Shown one piece after another: positions 21,745 through 31,952 of a stretch of DNA of 64,000 nt; positions within the stretch are counted from its first letter, which is position 1, and every line of letters starts with the position of its first letter. The position numbers and the translations under genes were made by a program. Origin of the DNA: DASSKA01 sp035690905 (lineage in GTDB: Bacteria; Actinomycetota; Actinomycetes; Propionibacteriales; Nocardioidaceae); the NCBI GenBank assembly GCA_035690905.1, contig DASSKA010000109.1, positions 1-64,000 on the forward strand, written 5' to 3'. The notes below the pieces were generated by a model. It was given only the letters and a program-made list of their open reading frames with translations, ran no database searches and was not told the origin of the DNA.

Positions 21745-22344
21745 TCACACGATATCCTCGGGGGTGCGGGGTCGCCGGATGGCGACCACCTCGCCCGGCA
21801 GGGCCCACTCGTCCTTGCCGAGCCGGGCGAGCGGGGCCAGCCGCGAGAACTCCGGGTGGCCGCCCTGGAGCGTCTGGTCGTCGACGGTGATCGCGACCAC
21901 GTTGCCGAGCACCATCGTGGAGTCACCGAGCTCCTGCGTGCTGTGCAGGCGGCACTCGATGGAGACGGGGGAGGCGCTGACCCGTGGTGGCGCGACGTGG
22001 AGGCTGGGTTCCATGGGGATGTCCAGGTTGGCCGCCTCGCTCTCGTCGGCGGCGAACCGGGCCGAGGAGTTGTTCACCTCGCGGATCAGCGCGGCGGTGG
22101 CCAGGTTGACCACGAACTGCTCGGTGGCGCGGACGTTGCGCAGCGTGTCCTTCTTGCCGACGGAGGAGAACATCACGATCGGTGGCTTGGCGCACGCCAC
22201 GGTGTAGAACGAGTGCGGGGCCAGGTTCACCACACCGTCGGCGGAGAGGGTGGTCACCCAGGCGATCGGGCGGGGGACCACCACGGCGGTCATCAGCTTG
22301 TAGAAGTTGACCTCGGGGTCGTCGGGGGCGAACTCGGTGCGCAT
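21745..22344 (-). CDS. Flavin reductase-like domain protein
   Basis: A 199-residue FMN-binding split-barrel protein of the flavin reductase family (VVPRPIAWVTTLSADGVVNLAPHSFYTVACAKP, cofactor-binding region near residues 22–55). Relatives either reduce flavin for a partner monooxygenase or act as stand-alone FMN oxidoreductases; no partner gene is nearby. The ATG at 22344 lies inside the 3' end of the upstream HAD gene (52-bp overlap), so the two are probably translationally coupled. The longer frame beyond 22344 is a shadow. Confidence 0.85.
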   Translation of the reverse strand: MRTEFAPDDPEVNFYKLMTAVVVPRPIAWVTTLSADGVVNLAPHSFYTVACAKPPIVMFSSVGKKDTLRNVRATEQFVVNLATAALIREVNNSSARFAADESEAANLDIPMEPSLHVAPPRVSASPVSIECRLHSTQELGDSTMVLGNVVAITVDDQTLQGGHPEFSRLAPLARLGKDEWALPGEVVAIRRPRTPEDIV

Positions 22345-23009
22345 GACGCCGATGGTAGGTCCGCCAGGAGCAGCGGGGTGAGGTCGGCCATGTCGGCGAA
22401 CACCTCGGCGCCGGCGTGCTGCAGGGCCTGGGCGGAGGTGAGCCCGCCCGCGAAGCCGAGCACCCGCATGCCGGCCGCGACGCCGGCGCGGACGCCGAAC
22501 ACGCTGTCCTCGATGACGGCGCAGCGGGCAGGGGAGACGCCCATCCGCCGCGCGGCGTGCAGGAACAGGTCCGGTTCCGGCTTGCCGTGCGCGACCTCGT
22601 CCGCCGAGAAGATCCGACCGTGGAACCGGTCGTAGAGGCCGGTGCGGCCCAGGGTGTGCGCCATCTTGGTATGGCTGCCGCTCGAGGCCACGCAGGTCAG
22701 TGCTTCGGCGGCGTCGAGGGCGTCGAGCACCGTCTCGACGCCGGGCACGGCCGCCAGCTCCCGGTCGAAGACCGCCTGCACCTCCCGGGTGCTCAGCTCG
22801 TCGAACATCCGGGTGGCCTCGGCGCCGATCCGCGCCTCGAGGTCGGCGATCTGGGCTGCCGAGGAGCGGCCCATCCACTTCTCGGCCACCTGCTGCGGGG
22901 TGTGCGGCCACCCGAGCTCGGTGAGGATCCGCGCCTCGACGGCGATCACCAGCCGTTCGCTGTCGACGAGGACGCCGTCGCAGTCGAAGACGACCAGCTC
23001 CAGTGCCAT
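22293..23009 (-). CDS. HAD-family phosphatase, beta-phosphoglucomutase-like
   Basis: A 238-residue haloacid dehalogenase hydrolase of the PGM-like subgroup. Motif I is FDCDGVLVDSE with the nucleophilic Asp9; the helical cap follows; motif II is VASSGSHTK, motif III KPEPDLF and motif IV AVIEDSVFGVRA. Likely a sugar-phosphate or small phosphoester phosphatase. An AAGGA ribosome site precedes the ATG at 23009. Its low-complexity C-terminal tail overlaps the start of the flavin reductase gene by 52 bp, so the last 17 residues may be of little importance. Confidence 0.88.
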   Translation of the reverse strand: MALELVVFDCDGVLVDSERLVIAVEARILTELGWPHTPQQVAEKWMGRSSAAQIADLEARIGAEATRMFDELSTREVQAVFDRELAAVPGVETVLDALDAAEALTCVASSGSHTKMAHTLGRTGLYDRFHGRIFSADEVAHGKPEPDLFLHAARRMGVSPARCAVIEDSVFGVRAGVAAGMRVLGFAGGLTSAQALQHAGAEVFADMADLTPLLLADLPSASCAPSSPPTTPRSTSTS

Positions 23010-23055
23010 CGGATTCCTTCCCGTCAGGGACCAGCACAGGGTAGTTCGCGGGCGC

Positions 23056-24132
23056 TCAGGTGTTCGCGCCCCGGGCGGTCACCGGCCAGCGCTGCACGAC
23101 CTGGCCCTCCCGGCACACCAGCAACGTGTCGGCGAGGTTCACTGCGTTGCAGACGTGGTTCGGAACGACCCGCACGCGGCTGCCGATCTCGGGACGTGGG
23201 GCCGTTTCCGGCCACGTGACGACCGCGTGGTGCTCCGACAGCGAGGCGATCCGGGCGTCGAGGTGGTCCAGCAGCCGGCCGTAGCCACTGGCCCACGGGG
23301 CACGGTCGGCGCCGAGCGCCTTGCTGCCGGAGTCCAGCACGGTGTTGCCTCCGGCGTGGCTTACCACCGTGGCCATGCAGGTCAACGCGATCCGGTCCGG
23401 CCCGATGGTGCCGAGCTCGAGCTGCTGCGCGTCCCCGAAGACGTACACCCCCGGACGGAGCTCGGTCATCGTGCCGGAGTCGACGCTGTGCGCGGTGGGC
23501 GTCGAGCCGCCGCTGCGCACCGGGCATGCCAGGCCGCGCTCGTCGAATGCCCCGGCGGCCCGCGCCAGGGCGTCGGCCTCCTGCCTGACGACCCTCTGCC
23601 GAGCGTCGGGGGAGTAGCTGTGTCCCGGGAAGGTGAACACCCCGCGCACGTCCAGCCCCGCATGACCGGCCTGCTCCGCCAAGAGGCCCGCCTCCTCGGG
23701 AGCCACCCCGGTGCGGCGGTGGCCGCTGTCCACCTCGACGAGCAGCCGGATCCGGTCGCGGTCAGCGCCCAGCGCGGCGGACAGCGCACGGGCGCCCTCG
23801 GCGGAGTCGATGCCGACGGCGAGCGTGCAGGTGTCCAGGAGCGCCCGGATGCGTTCGGCCTTGGCGGCGTCCACCCACAGCGGGTAGGCGATGAAGATGT
23901 CGGTGAACCCTTCGGCCGCGAAGGTCTCGGCCTCGGCGACCGTGGCGAGGGTCAGTCCGGCCGCGCCGGCGGCCAGCTGCAGCCGGGCGATCTGCGCCGA
24001 CTTGTGGGTCTTGGCGTGTGGCCGCAGCGCGATGCCCCGGGCGGCCGCGAACGCGGCCATCTCGGTGATGTTGCGCTGCAGCAGGTCCGCGTCGACGAGG
24101 AGGTACGGCGTTGCCGGCTCGTGGGTGTCCAT
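23056..24132 (-). CDS. DSD1-family PLP enzyme (D-Ser dehydratase/D-Thr aldolase-like)
   Basis: A 358-residue fold-type III PLP enzyme. The N-terminal alanine-racemase-like barrel carries the PLP lysine Lys41 in RPHAKTHKS; the C-terminal D-serine dehydratase-like domain has the metal-binding His–Cys pair in VVPNHVCNAVNL. Members are D-threonine aldolases or zinc-dependent D-serine dehydratases, acting on D-3-hydroxy amino acids. Which reaction applies cannot be decided by eye. It follows the large zinc-ribbon membrane protein gene on the same strand by 19 bp and precedes the HAD gene by 46 bp, so these could form one transcription unit. Confidence 0.85.
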   Translation of the reverse strand: MDTHEPATPYLLVDADLLQRNITEMAAFAAARGIALRPHAKTHKSAQIARLQLAAGAAGLTLATVAEAETFAAEGFTDIFIAYPLWVDAAKAERIRALLDTCTLAVGIDSAEGARALSAALGADRDRIRLLVEVDSGHRRTGVAPEEAGLLAEQAGHAGLDVRGVFTFPGHSYSPDARQRVVRQEADALARAAGAFDERGLACPVRSGGSTPTAHSVDSGTMTELRPGVYVFGDAQQLELGTIGPDRIALTCMATVVSHAGGNTVLDSGSKALGADRAPWASGYGRLLDHLDARIASLSEHHAVVTWPETAPRPEIGSRVRVVPNHVCNAVNLADTLLVCREGQVVQRWPVTARGANT

Positions 24133-24151
24133 GACCGCATCATCGCCCGAC

Positions 24152-26416
24152 TCAGGTCAGCGTCCCGAACCAGGCGTTCGCGCGCCGCCCGGCAACGACG
24201 GCCCTCTCCCACAGCACTCCGGCAGCCAGCAGCGCCGCGGCGCCGACACCCATGGTGAGCCAGCCCGGCACGTAGCCGATCAGCGGCCCGCCCTGGGTGA
24301 CGGCGACCACCACCAGGACCGAGATGCCCGCGGTCACCGGGGCCTTCCAACGCCGTACCAGTCCGATGAGCAGCACCACCAGTGCAACCGCGGTCGCGGC
24401 CGCGAGCCGGAACGAGTCGCCGTCGTGGAGCGCGACCAGCAGCGAGGGACCCAACGCCACCGACAACGCGGGACCCGCGGTGAGCAGTGTGGGCCGGGAC
24501 CGGTCGCGGTGCCACTGCACCACCCCGATCCCGGCCAGCAGGAAAGTCAGCGGCACGGTGTAGGCCTCGACCACGTCCACCCCGGCGTTGTTCAACAGGT
24601 TGGTGGTACCCGCCGAGATGACAAGCGAGCCGACATAGGCGAACGGCAGCCGATGGGGAGCAGCCGCGTACCCCAGCGTGAGGACACCGACCACGAAGAG
24701 CGCCAGGGACAGGTGACCGGTGCTCAGGTCCAGCCCCGCCAGCGCCGCGTCGGTGCCGTAGACGGCGCCGAAGATCACGGCGGACAGCTCGACCCCCGAC
24801 CAGAACGGGTGCGCCCGGTTCGCGGCGACCGCAGCCAGCGTCGCGTTGCCGGCGAACGCCACCAGCAGGACCGCCATCTGCACGCCCGGGCCGGCGTCCG
24901 TCACCGCGCGGCCCACCGCCAGCAGCACCGCCGCCTGGGTCGCCCAGGCCCACGCAGACTGCCGCAGCCGAATCGCGGCCACCGCCGACGGGACCACCCA
25001 CGCCACCGCGGGCAGCACCACGAGAGGCATCGGGACGCTCGCGTGTGCCACGTCGTTCTGGGCGACCGTCCGCAACGTCGTCTGCCCGGTGGCGTCGAGC
25101 AGCAGCACCGCGAACGCCAGCAGCGGCTGGGCCACCGAGCCGGCCACCGTGAGCACCCGCGACCACGCAGCCGGCACCGGCGACGTGACGTTGACCAGCC
25201 CGAGTCGAACCCACGTCAATCCGACAGCGACAGCGCCCGCCGCGGCGATCAGCACGAGGCTGGAGGCGTCCAGCACCGGGATGACCAGCACTGGGGCGAT
25301 CCAGGTGACGGCGACCGCCGGCAGCCAGCTCCGCACCGAAGCCGCCGTCGGGACCCACCGGTCGACCACCCGTGCGCTGCACGACGCGATCAGCGCCGGG
25401 ACGAGGATGAGCAGCCCGAACGCGGCGTAGCGATCCCCCGTCGTGTGGACAGGGCTGTAGCCCACCCGCAGGCCGGCTAGGACGTGGGCGGCGACGGCGA
25501 GCGTTCCGGACCCGAGGAGAATCAGTGCGGTCAGGGGGACACGTGCCACCCAGCGATCCAGCGCCGACACGTCGGAGGCCGGCGGAGGAGGAGCGGCCCC
25601 GGCGGTCGCCGGCGCGCGGTCCCACCGGAGCGCGGCAGCCCCGAGAGCCACGTCGACGACGGCCACGAGCATCAGCCCGGCGACGAGGCGGGCGCCGTCG
25701 ACCCGTGCCGCCAGCAGGGCGAGCCAAGGCGCTGCCGCAAGCAGGACGGCCGCCGCGGGTCGGTAGCTGACGATGCGCCGAAGCAGGGTTCCGGCGCTTT
25801 CCCGGGGGACCAGGAGGTCGCAGCCGATCACCAAGAACCCGGCCAGCAGCGACGCGAAGGCCCAGTACCGCGCAAGCGGCACGTCGCCGAGACCGGCCAG
25901 ATCCAGTCCGTGCGCTGCGCCGAGGTCGACCAGGATCAGCCCGGTGGCGATCAGGGCGGCGGTCTCCGCGGCAGCGGGCAGGGAACGCTTGTTTGCGAGT
26001 GCGGCACCGGCGGCCGCCGCGGCGGTCAACGCGGCCATGATCGCGGCCTGACCCGCCAGACCGACGACCTGCCAGATCACCACCAGGAAGGCGGCGGCAG
26101 CGGACAGCAGCAGCAGAGCGCCGAGGCCGAGCAGGACCTGCTGGGCGGAGAACGACTGTCTTGTGTGCTGCGTGGCGTCGACGTGCGGGCCGGAGGTCGC
26201 CGGCGCCGGTCGTGCCGTGGCGGCTTGCGGCGGAGCGAGCAGGTCGGTGATGAGCGCCTGGGACTCGGCCGTCAGGGCGGCGATCTGCTGCTGGACCTGC
26301 CACAGCCTCACCGCCTGCGGACCGCGCAGCCGCATCCGGCAGCCGGGACAGTGCTCGAGGCCCGGGGCCAGCGCGGCCCCGCAGTTGGGGCACGAGTACG
26401 GGTCGGGTGACGCCAC
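24152..26416 (-). CDS. Zinc-ribbon multi-pass membrane protein (SCO7613 type)
   Basis: A 754-residue protein of unknown function. Residues 9–27 form a zinc ribbon (CPNCGAAL…CPGCRMRL), followed by a short helical region with QQQIAALTAESQ and then roughly twenty hydrophobic segments. The architecture matches the actinomycete family annotated from the SCO7613 C-terminal domain. I cannot assign a role; a transporter or a membrane scaffold is possible. The start is GTG 26416, with TACCTT seven bases upstream; the open frame continues through the neighbouring uvrA-like gene as a shadow. The dif-like site lies 76 bp upstream. Confidence 0.8.
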   Translation of the reverse strand: MASPDPYSCPNCGAALAPGLEHCPGCRMRLRGPQAVRLWQVQQQIAALTAESQALITDLLAPPQAATARPAPATSGPHVDATQHTRQSFSAQQVLLGLGALLLLSAAAAFLVVIWQVVGLAGQAAIMAALTAAAAAGAALANKRSLPAAAETAALIATGLILVDLGAAHGLDLAGLGDVPLARYWAFASLLAGFLVIGCDLLVPRESAGTLLRRIVSYRPAAAVLLAAAPWLALLAARVDGARLVAGLMLVAVVDVALGAAALRWDRAPATAGAAPPPPASDVSALDRWVARVPLTALILLGSGTLAVAAHVLAGLRVGYSPVHTTGDRYAAFGLLILVPALIASCSARVVDRWVPTAASVRSWLPAVAVTWIAPVLVIPVLDASSLVLIAAAGAVAVGLTWVRLGLVNVTSPVPAAWSRVLTVAGSVAQPLLAFAVLLLDATGQTTLRTVAQNDVAHASVPMPLVVLPAVAWVVPSAVAAIRLRQSAWAWATQAAVLLAVGRAVTDAGPGVQMAVLLVAFAGNATLAAVAANRAHPFWSGVELSAVIFGAVYGTDAALAGLDLSTGHLSLALFVVGVLTLGYAAAPHRLPFAYVGSLVISAGTTNLLNNAGVDVVEAYTVPLTFLLAGIGVVQWHRDRSRPTLLTAGPALSVALGPSLLVALHDGDSFRLAAATAVALVVLLIGLVRRWKAPVTAGISVLVVVAVTQGGPLIGYVPGWLTMGVGAAALLAAGVLWERAVVAGRRANAWFGTLT

Positions 26417-26423
26417 AGCCCAG

Positions 26424-26429
26424 AAGGTA
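26424..26429 (-). promoter_or_regulatory. Leaderless -10 for the zinc-ribbon membrane gene
   Basis: TACCTT on the minus strand is followed by seven bases and the GTG at 26416. It fixes the start of that gene within a very long open frame. Confidence 0.55.
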
Positions 26430-26491
26430 GCGGCGAATCGCCGTGGGAGGGGGGAGATCGCGCAAGCCGTGCCAACCGCCACGCCCGTGCT

Positions 26492-26519
26492 ACTTGACAT
26501 AATGTCGCTTATCGGCGAT
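26492..26519. other. dif: Candidate dif site (XerCD recombination site)
   Basis: A 28-bp AT-rich block in a GC-rich intergenic gap reads as two 11-bp arms, ACTTGACATAA and TTATCGGCGAT, around a 6-bp centre TGTCGC. The first arm differs from the E. coli XerD arm (ATTTAACATAA) at two of eleven bases, and the second keeps TTAT and the central GC of the XerC arm. Position, length and arm spacing fit a chromosomal dimer-resolution site at the replication terminus. No integrase, plasmid or phage gene is nearby, so a mobile pdif module is less likely. Confidence 0.72.
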
Positions 26520-26562
26520 TGGCGGAACAGTGCTCGTGGGGCCGGTTCGGATGTCCGCTCGG

Positions 26563-28962
<2,400 letters not shown>

Positions 28963-28969
28963 GGGGCGC

Positions 28970-28975
28970 AACTTA
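28970..28975 (-). promoter_or_regulatory. Leaderless -10 for the uvrA-like gene
   Basis: TAAGTT on the minus strand, seven bases before ATG 28962. It overlaps and so excludes the TTG at 28971 as start. Confidence 0.5.
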
Positions 28976-28980
28976 CCCAG

Positions 28981-29391
28981 TCAGCCGACCTGGTTGATCC
29001 GGATCAGGTTGCCGGCGGGGTCCCGGAACGCGCAGTCGCGCACGCCGTACGGCTGATCGGTCGGCTCCTGGACGACCTCCGCGCCCGAGGCCTGCACCTG
29101 GTCGAACGTGCCGTCCACGTCGGTGGTGGCCAGGTTGATGATGGCGAAGGTGCCCTTGGCCATCATCTCGGCGATCGTCCGGCGCTCGTCGTCGGTGATG
29201 CCGGGCGTGGCCGCCGGCGGGTACAGGACGATCGACGTTTGCGGCTGGTCCGGCGGGCCCACCGTGATCCAGTGCATCCCGCCGTACTCCACGTCGCTGC
29301 GCACCTCGAAGCCCAAGGTGTCGCGGTAGAAGGCCAGCGCGGCCTGCGGGTCTTCGTGCGGCAGCATGGCCGAGTGAATGGAGATGTTCAT
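28981..29391 (-). CDS. VOC (glyoxalase/bleomycin-resistance) family protein
   Basis: A 136-residue single VOC domain protein (DPQAALAFYRDTLGFEVRSDVEYGGMHWITVGPP, C-terminal RDCAFRDPAGNLIRINQ with the metal-ligand Glu replaced by Asn in this position). These fold as paired βαβββ units and act as lyases, dioxygenases or binding proteins; the substrate is unknown. The gene directly follows an AraC regulator (4-bp gap), a common arrangement in actinomycetes, and is likely controlled by it. Confidence 0.87.
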   Translation of the reverse strand: MNISIHSAMLPHEDPQAALAFYRDTLGFEVRSDVEYGGMHWITVGPPDQPQTSIVLYPPAATPGITDDERRTIAEMMAKGTFAIINLATTDVDGTFDQVQASGAEVVQEPTDQPYGVRDCAFRDPAGNLIRINQVG

Positions 29392-29395
29392 GCGG

Positions 29396-29860
<465 letters not shown>

Positions 29861-29866
29861 GCCCAC

Positions 29867-29872
29867 ACGCTA
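29867..29872 (-). promoter_or_regulatory. Leaderless -10 for the AraC–VOC pair
   Basis: TAGCGT on the minus strand with a six-base spacer to GTG 29860. The 84 bp between this gene and the divergent lipoprotein gene hold both promoters. Confidence 0.45.
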
Positions 29873-29944
29873 CTGCCATGCCCCGACAACCGAGAACCCT
29901 TGCCGGGCGTCCAACGGTCGACCGACCTCGAGGAGAAGCCGACC

Positions 29945-30340
29945 ATGCGCAACATCCTTACCTCATTGGCGCTGATCCTGGCAGCTACGGGCTGTGCGAC
30001 CACGAGCTCCTCTGGTGAGGCGTCCTGCGCCTTCCTGATGCTGTTCCACGGCCGCACCTACGTGGGTATCCCCACCGCCAGCCGCGTGACCGGTGAGCGT
30101 CCGCTCGGTTCGGTGCACCGACCGACCTGCTTCGACCACAACCACGTCACCGCCGACGAGCGCGCCGCCGAACGTGCCGCGACGCGAGCTCGGCACCCCG
30201 CCTGGACGCTTCCCGGGATCGACCCCAGGCTGGCGTTTGCCATTCCCTCGGAGTTCCCGCGGGTGGTCTTCTACTCCCACCTGGGTAGCTTCCGGCCGCA
30301 TGACCTGCCGCCGGCGCTTCGACGCATCGTCACCCGCTGA
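29945..30340 (+). CDS. Small lipoprotein of unknown function
   Basis: A 131-residue protein with a signal peptide ending in a lipobox (LAATGC, Cys17), so it should be lipid-anchored on the outer face of the membrane. After the anchor there is a SCAFLMLFHGRTYVGI segment and a central PTCFDHN, giving two extra cysteines that could pair. The layout resembles small actinomycete lipoproteins annotated as DUF6281, a weak resemblance only. GAGGAG (29930–29935) supports ATG 29945. Function unknown. Confidence 0.72.
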   Translation: MRNILTSLALILAATGCATTSSSGEASCAFLMLFHGRTYVGIPTASRVTGERPLGSVHRPTCFDHNHVTADERAAERAATRARHPAWTLPGIDPRLAFAIPSEFPRVVFYSHLGSFRPHDLPPALRRIVTR

Positions 30341-30381
30341 TTGCGGAAAGCCGCATCTGGTCCGGGTCCCGTCTCGGGACG

Positions 30382-30387
30382 TACAGT
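30382..30387 (+). promoter_or_regulatory. Leaderless -10 for the duplicated-domain protein
   Basis: TACAGT is followed by seven bases and GTG 30395. This picks GTG 30395 over the longer frame from TTG 30341. Confidence 0.45.
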
Positions 30388-30394
30388 GTATTTC

Positions 30395-31156
30395 GTGGCC
30401 TTCTCGGAGCGGCCGTCACCAGAACCACGGGGTTCCTCTGATCACGCCCCGAGACCCGGCCGGCACGCGAAGAGCCACTGGAGGAGCGGCACCATGGTCG
30501 CGGCCGTGGTCGCCGTGGTAGTGGTTCTGTCCGGCCTCGGCGTCCTGCTGGCCAACCAGACCAACAAGCCGTGGCCGCCCACCGGCCAGGTGCCGGCGGC
30601 AGCGCACTCGGCAGGCCGGTCCGCCGGCCAGTCGGCCGCCAACGACGCGCCGACGGCAGCCCAGGCGCTGGCCGCCTGCCGCAGCGTCTGGGCGGCCCAG
30701 GACCACGCGCTGCAGGCCGCCCGGCGCTCGATGCGCCAGTGGCAGGTGCACGTGGGCGCCATGAACCAGCTGGTCTCGGGGCAGATCACCCTGGCCCAGG
30801 CCAGCACGTTCTGGGCCCGCACCCGCGTGGGAGCCATGCACCGGGTGAAGGTCTTCGAGCGGGCCGACCGGGCGCGGCGGTCCGTCCCCCAACAGTGCAC
30901 GGTCCCGTCGGGCGCCACCATGCCGACGGTGTCGGCCTGCCTGCGCGGGGTCCAGGTCCGCGATCAGATCCTTCAGGCCGCCGAGCGGGCGATCGCCACC
31001 TGGAAGGGGCACATCGCCGACATGGAGATGCTCCGGACCGGCAAGATGTCGCCGACCACCGCGAGCCAGATGTGGATCAAGAGCTGGCATCGAGGCCAGC
31101 ATCAGATCGACGACTACCAGACCCTGCGTGAACAGGGCCGGGCGCAGCACTGCTGA
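30395..31156 (+). CDS. Membrane-anchored protein with an internal duplication
   Basis: A 253-residue protein not recognised from any named family. One transmembrane segment (about residues 34–53) is followed by a Pro/Ala/Gly-rich linker and two similar helical units of about 60 residues (roughly 94–155 and 181–241). Both units begin with AC-R and share LQAA-R/E-R, W-V/G-H, a GQ/GK turn, and an AS-x-x-W motif; each carries a Cys at the start. The topology (short cytoplasmic N-terminus, soluble exterior) suggests an extracytoplasmic binding or scaffold protein. GTG 30395 is chosen from the -10 seven bases upstream. The gene follows the lipoprotein gene by 54 bp. Confidence 0.68.
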   Translation: MAFSERPSPEPRGSSDHAPRPGRHAKSHWRSGTMVAAVVAVVVVLSGLGVLLANQTNKPWPPTGQVPAAAHSAGRSAGQSAANDAPTAAQALAACRSVWAAQDHALQAARRSMRQWQVHVGAMNQLVSGQITLAQASTFWARTRVGAMHRVKVFERADRARRSVPQQCTVPSGATMPTVSACLRGVQVRDQILQAAERAIATWKGHIADMEMLRTGKMSPTTASQMWIKSWHRGQHQIDDYQTLREQGRAQHC

Positions 31157-31159
31157 CGC

Positions 31160-31795
31160 TCAGCGCGCCAGGATCCGGGTGACCTCCACGATCGTCTCCG
31201 CCGTGTCGCGGTGATGCACAGCGGCCCACCCCAGCTCACGCGCCGCAGCCACGTTGGTCATCACGTTGTCGACGAAGACCACCTCCTCCGGCCGCACTCC
31301 CAGCCGTTGCTCGGTCAGCCGGTAGATCCGCGGGTCCGGCTTGGCCAGCCCCACCTCGTGGGAGTAGACGATCTCGTCCACGAGGTCCTCGAACCCGTAG
31401 CGCCGCTGCTCCTCGCGGCGGGCGCCGTCCGCGGAGTTGCTCAAGATCGCCGTCTTGTACGACGGGCGCAGCGACGCGGCGAAATCCCGCAACGCGACAT
31501 CGAGCTCCCCGCAGTAGGCGTCCCACAGCTCGGCCATCATCAGGTCCGCGTCGTCCGCGGACAGGCCGAGCGCCCCGGCGTACATCGCCCTCATCTGGGC
31601 CTCGGACACCTCGCCGAGCAGCATCGAACCGAGCGGGGAGTGCCGCGCCAACCCGGCCTCGAAGGCACCGGGAGCGAGGCCCATCCGGCCCTCCCACCGC
31701 CGTACCCAGATCTCCGGCCAGGCGTCGTCCTGGACCCGCTCGAGCACCCCGCCGATGTCGAAGACCACCGCCCGCGGCACCACCGTGGTAGGCAT
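31160..31795 (-). CDS. HAD-family hydrolase (HAD-IA)
   Basis: A 211-residue haloacid dehalogenase protein. Motif I is VFDIGGVLE, in which the second Asp of the usual DxD is Gly–Gly, typical for the HAD-IA variant 3 subgroup; motif II AILSNSADG, motif III KPDPRIY and motif IV VVFVDNVMTNVAAA are all present. Activity is likely phosphatase or epoxide/halo-acid type hydrolysis; substrate unknown. It lies between the duplicated-domain protein (convergent) and the divergent XRE–MurA gene. Confidence 0.85.
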   Translation of the reverse strand: MPTTVVPRAVVFDIGGVLERVQDDAWPEIWVRRWEGRMGLAPGAFEAGLARHSPLGSMLLGEVSEAQMRAMYAGALGLSADDADLMMAELWDAYCGELDVALRDFAASLRPSYKTAILSNSADGARREEQRRYGFEDLVDEIVYSHEVGLAKPDPRIYRLTEQRLGVRPEEVVFVDNVMTNVAAARELGWAAVHHRDTAETIVEVTRILAR

Positions 31796-31917
31796 CCGCC
31801 CATCGTCGCAGACAGGGCACGGCGCTCCGGCAGGCGGCCGGCCGGTCCCGGTACGGCGGGGAAGGCCCCGGTTGCGTACACTTTCGGTGGCATGTGACTT
31901 GAGCCGCGCGCCCTGCG

Positions 31918-31945
31918 TTGATTTATCTCATATTTGAGATACTCT
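31918..31945 (+). promoter_or_regulatory. Promoter with embedded operator for the XRE–MurA gene
   Basis: TTGATT (31918–31923), a 16-bp spacer and TACTCT (31940–31945) form a promoter, and seven bases later is the ATG at 31953, so the mRNA is leaderless. The spacer is filled by an inverted repeat TATCTCA–TATT–TGAGATA (31924–31941). A protein on this dyad would exclude RNA polymerase. The product's own XRE domain is the obvious candidate, giving autorepression; that link is inferred. Confidence 0.75.
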
Positions 31946-31952
31946 TTACCTT

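Noticed and set aside
26492..26519. Plasmid-type pdif module or phage attachment site
   Set aside because: There is no toxin–antitoxin, integrase or resistance cassette on either side, and only one copy in the window.
28963..28971. TTG 28971 as start of the uvrA-like gene
   Set aside because: It lies inside the TAAGTT -10 that precedes ATG 28962.
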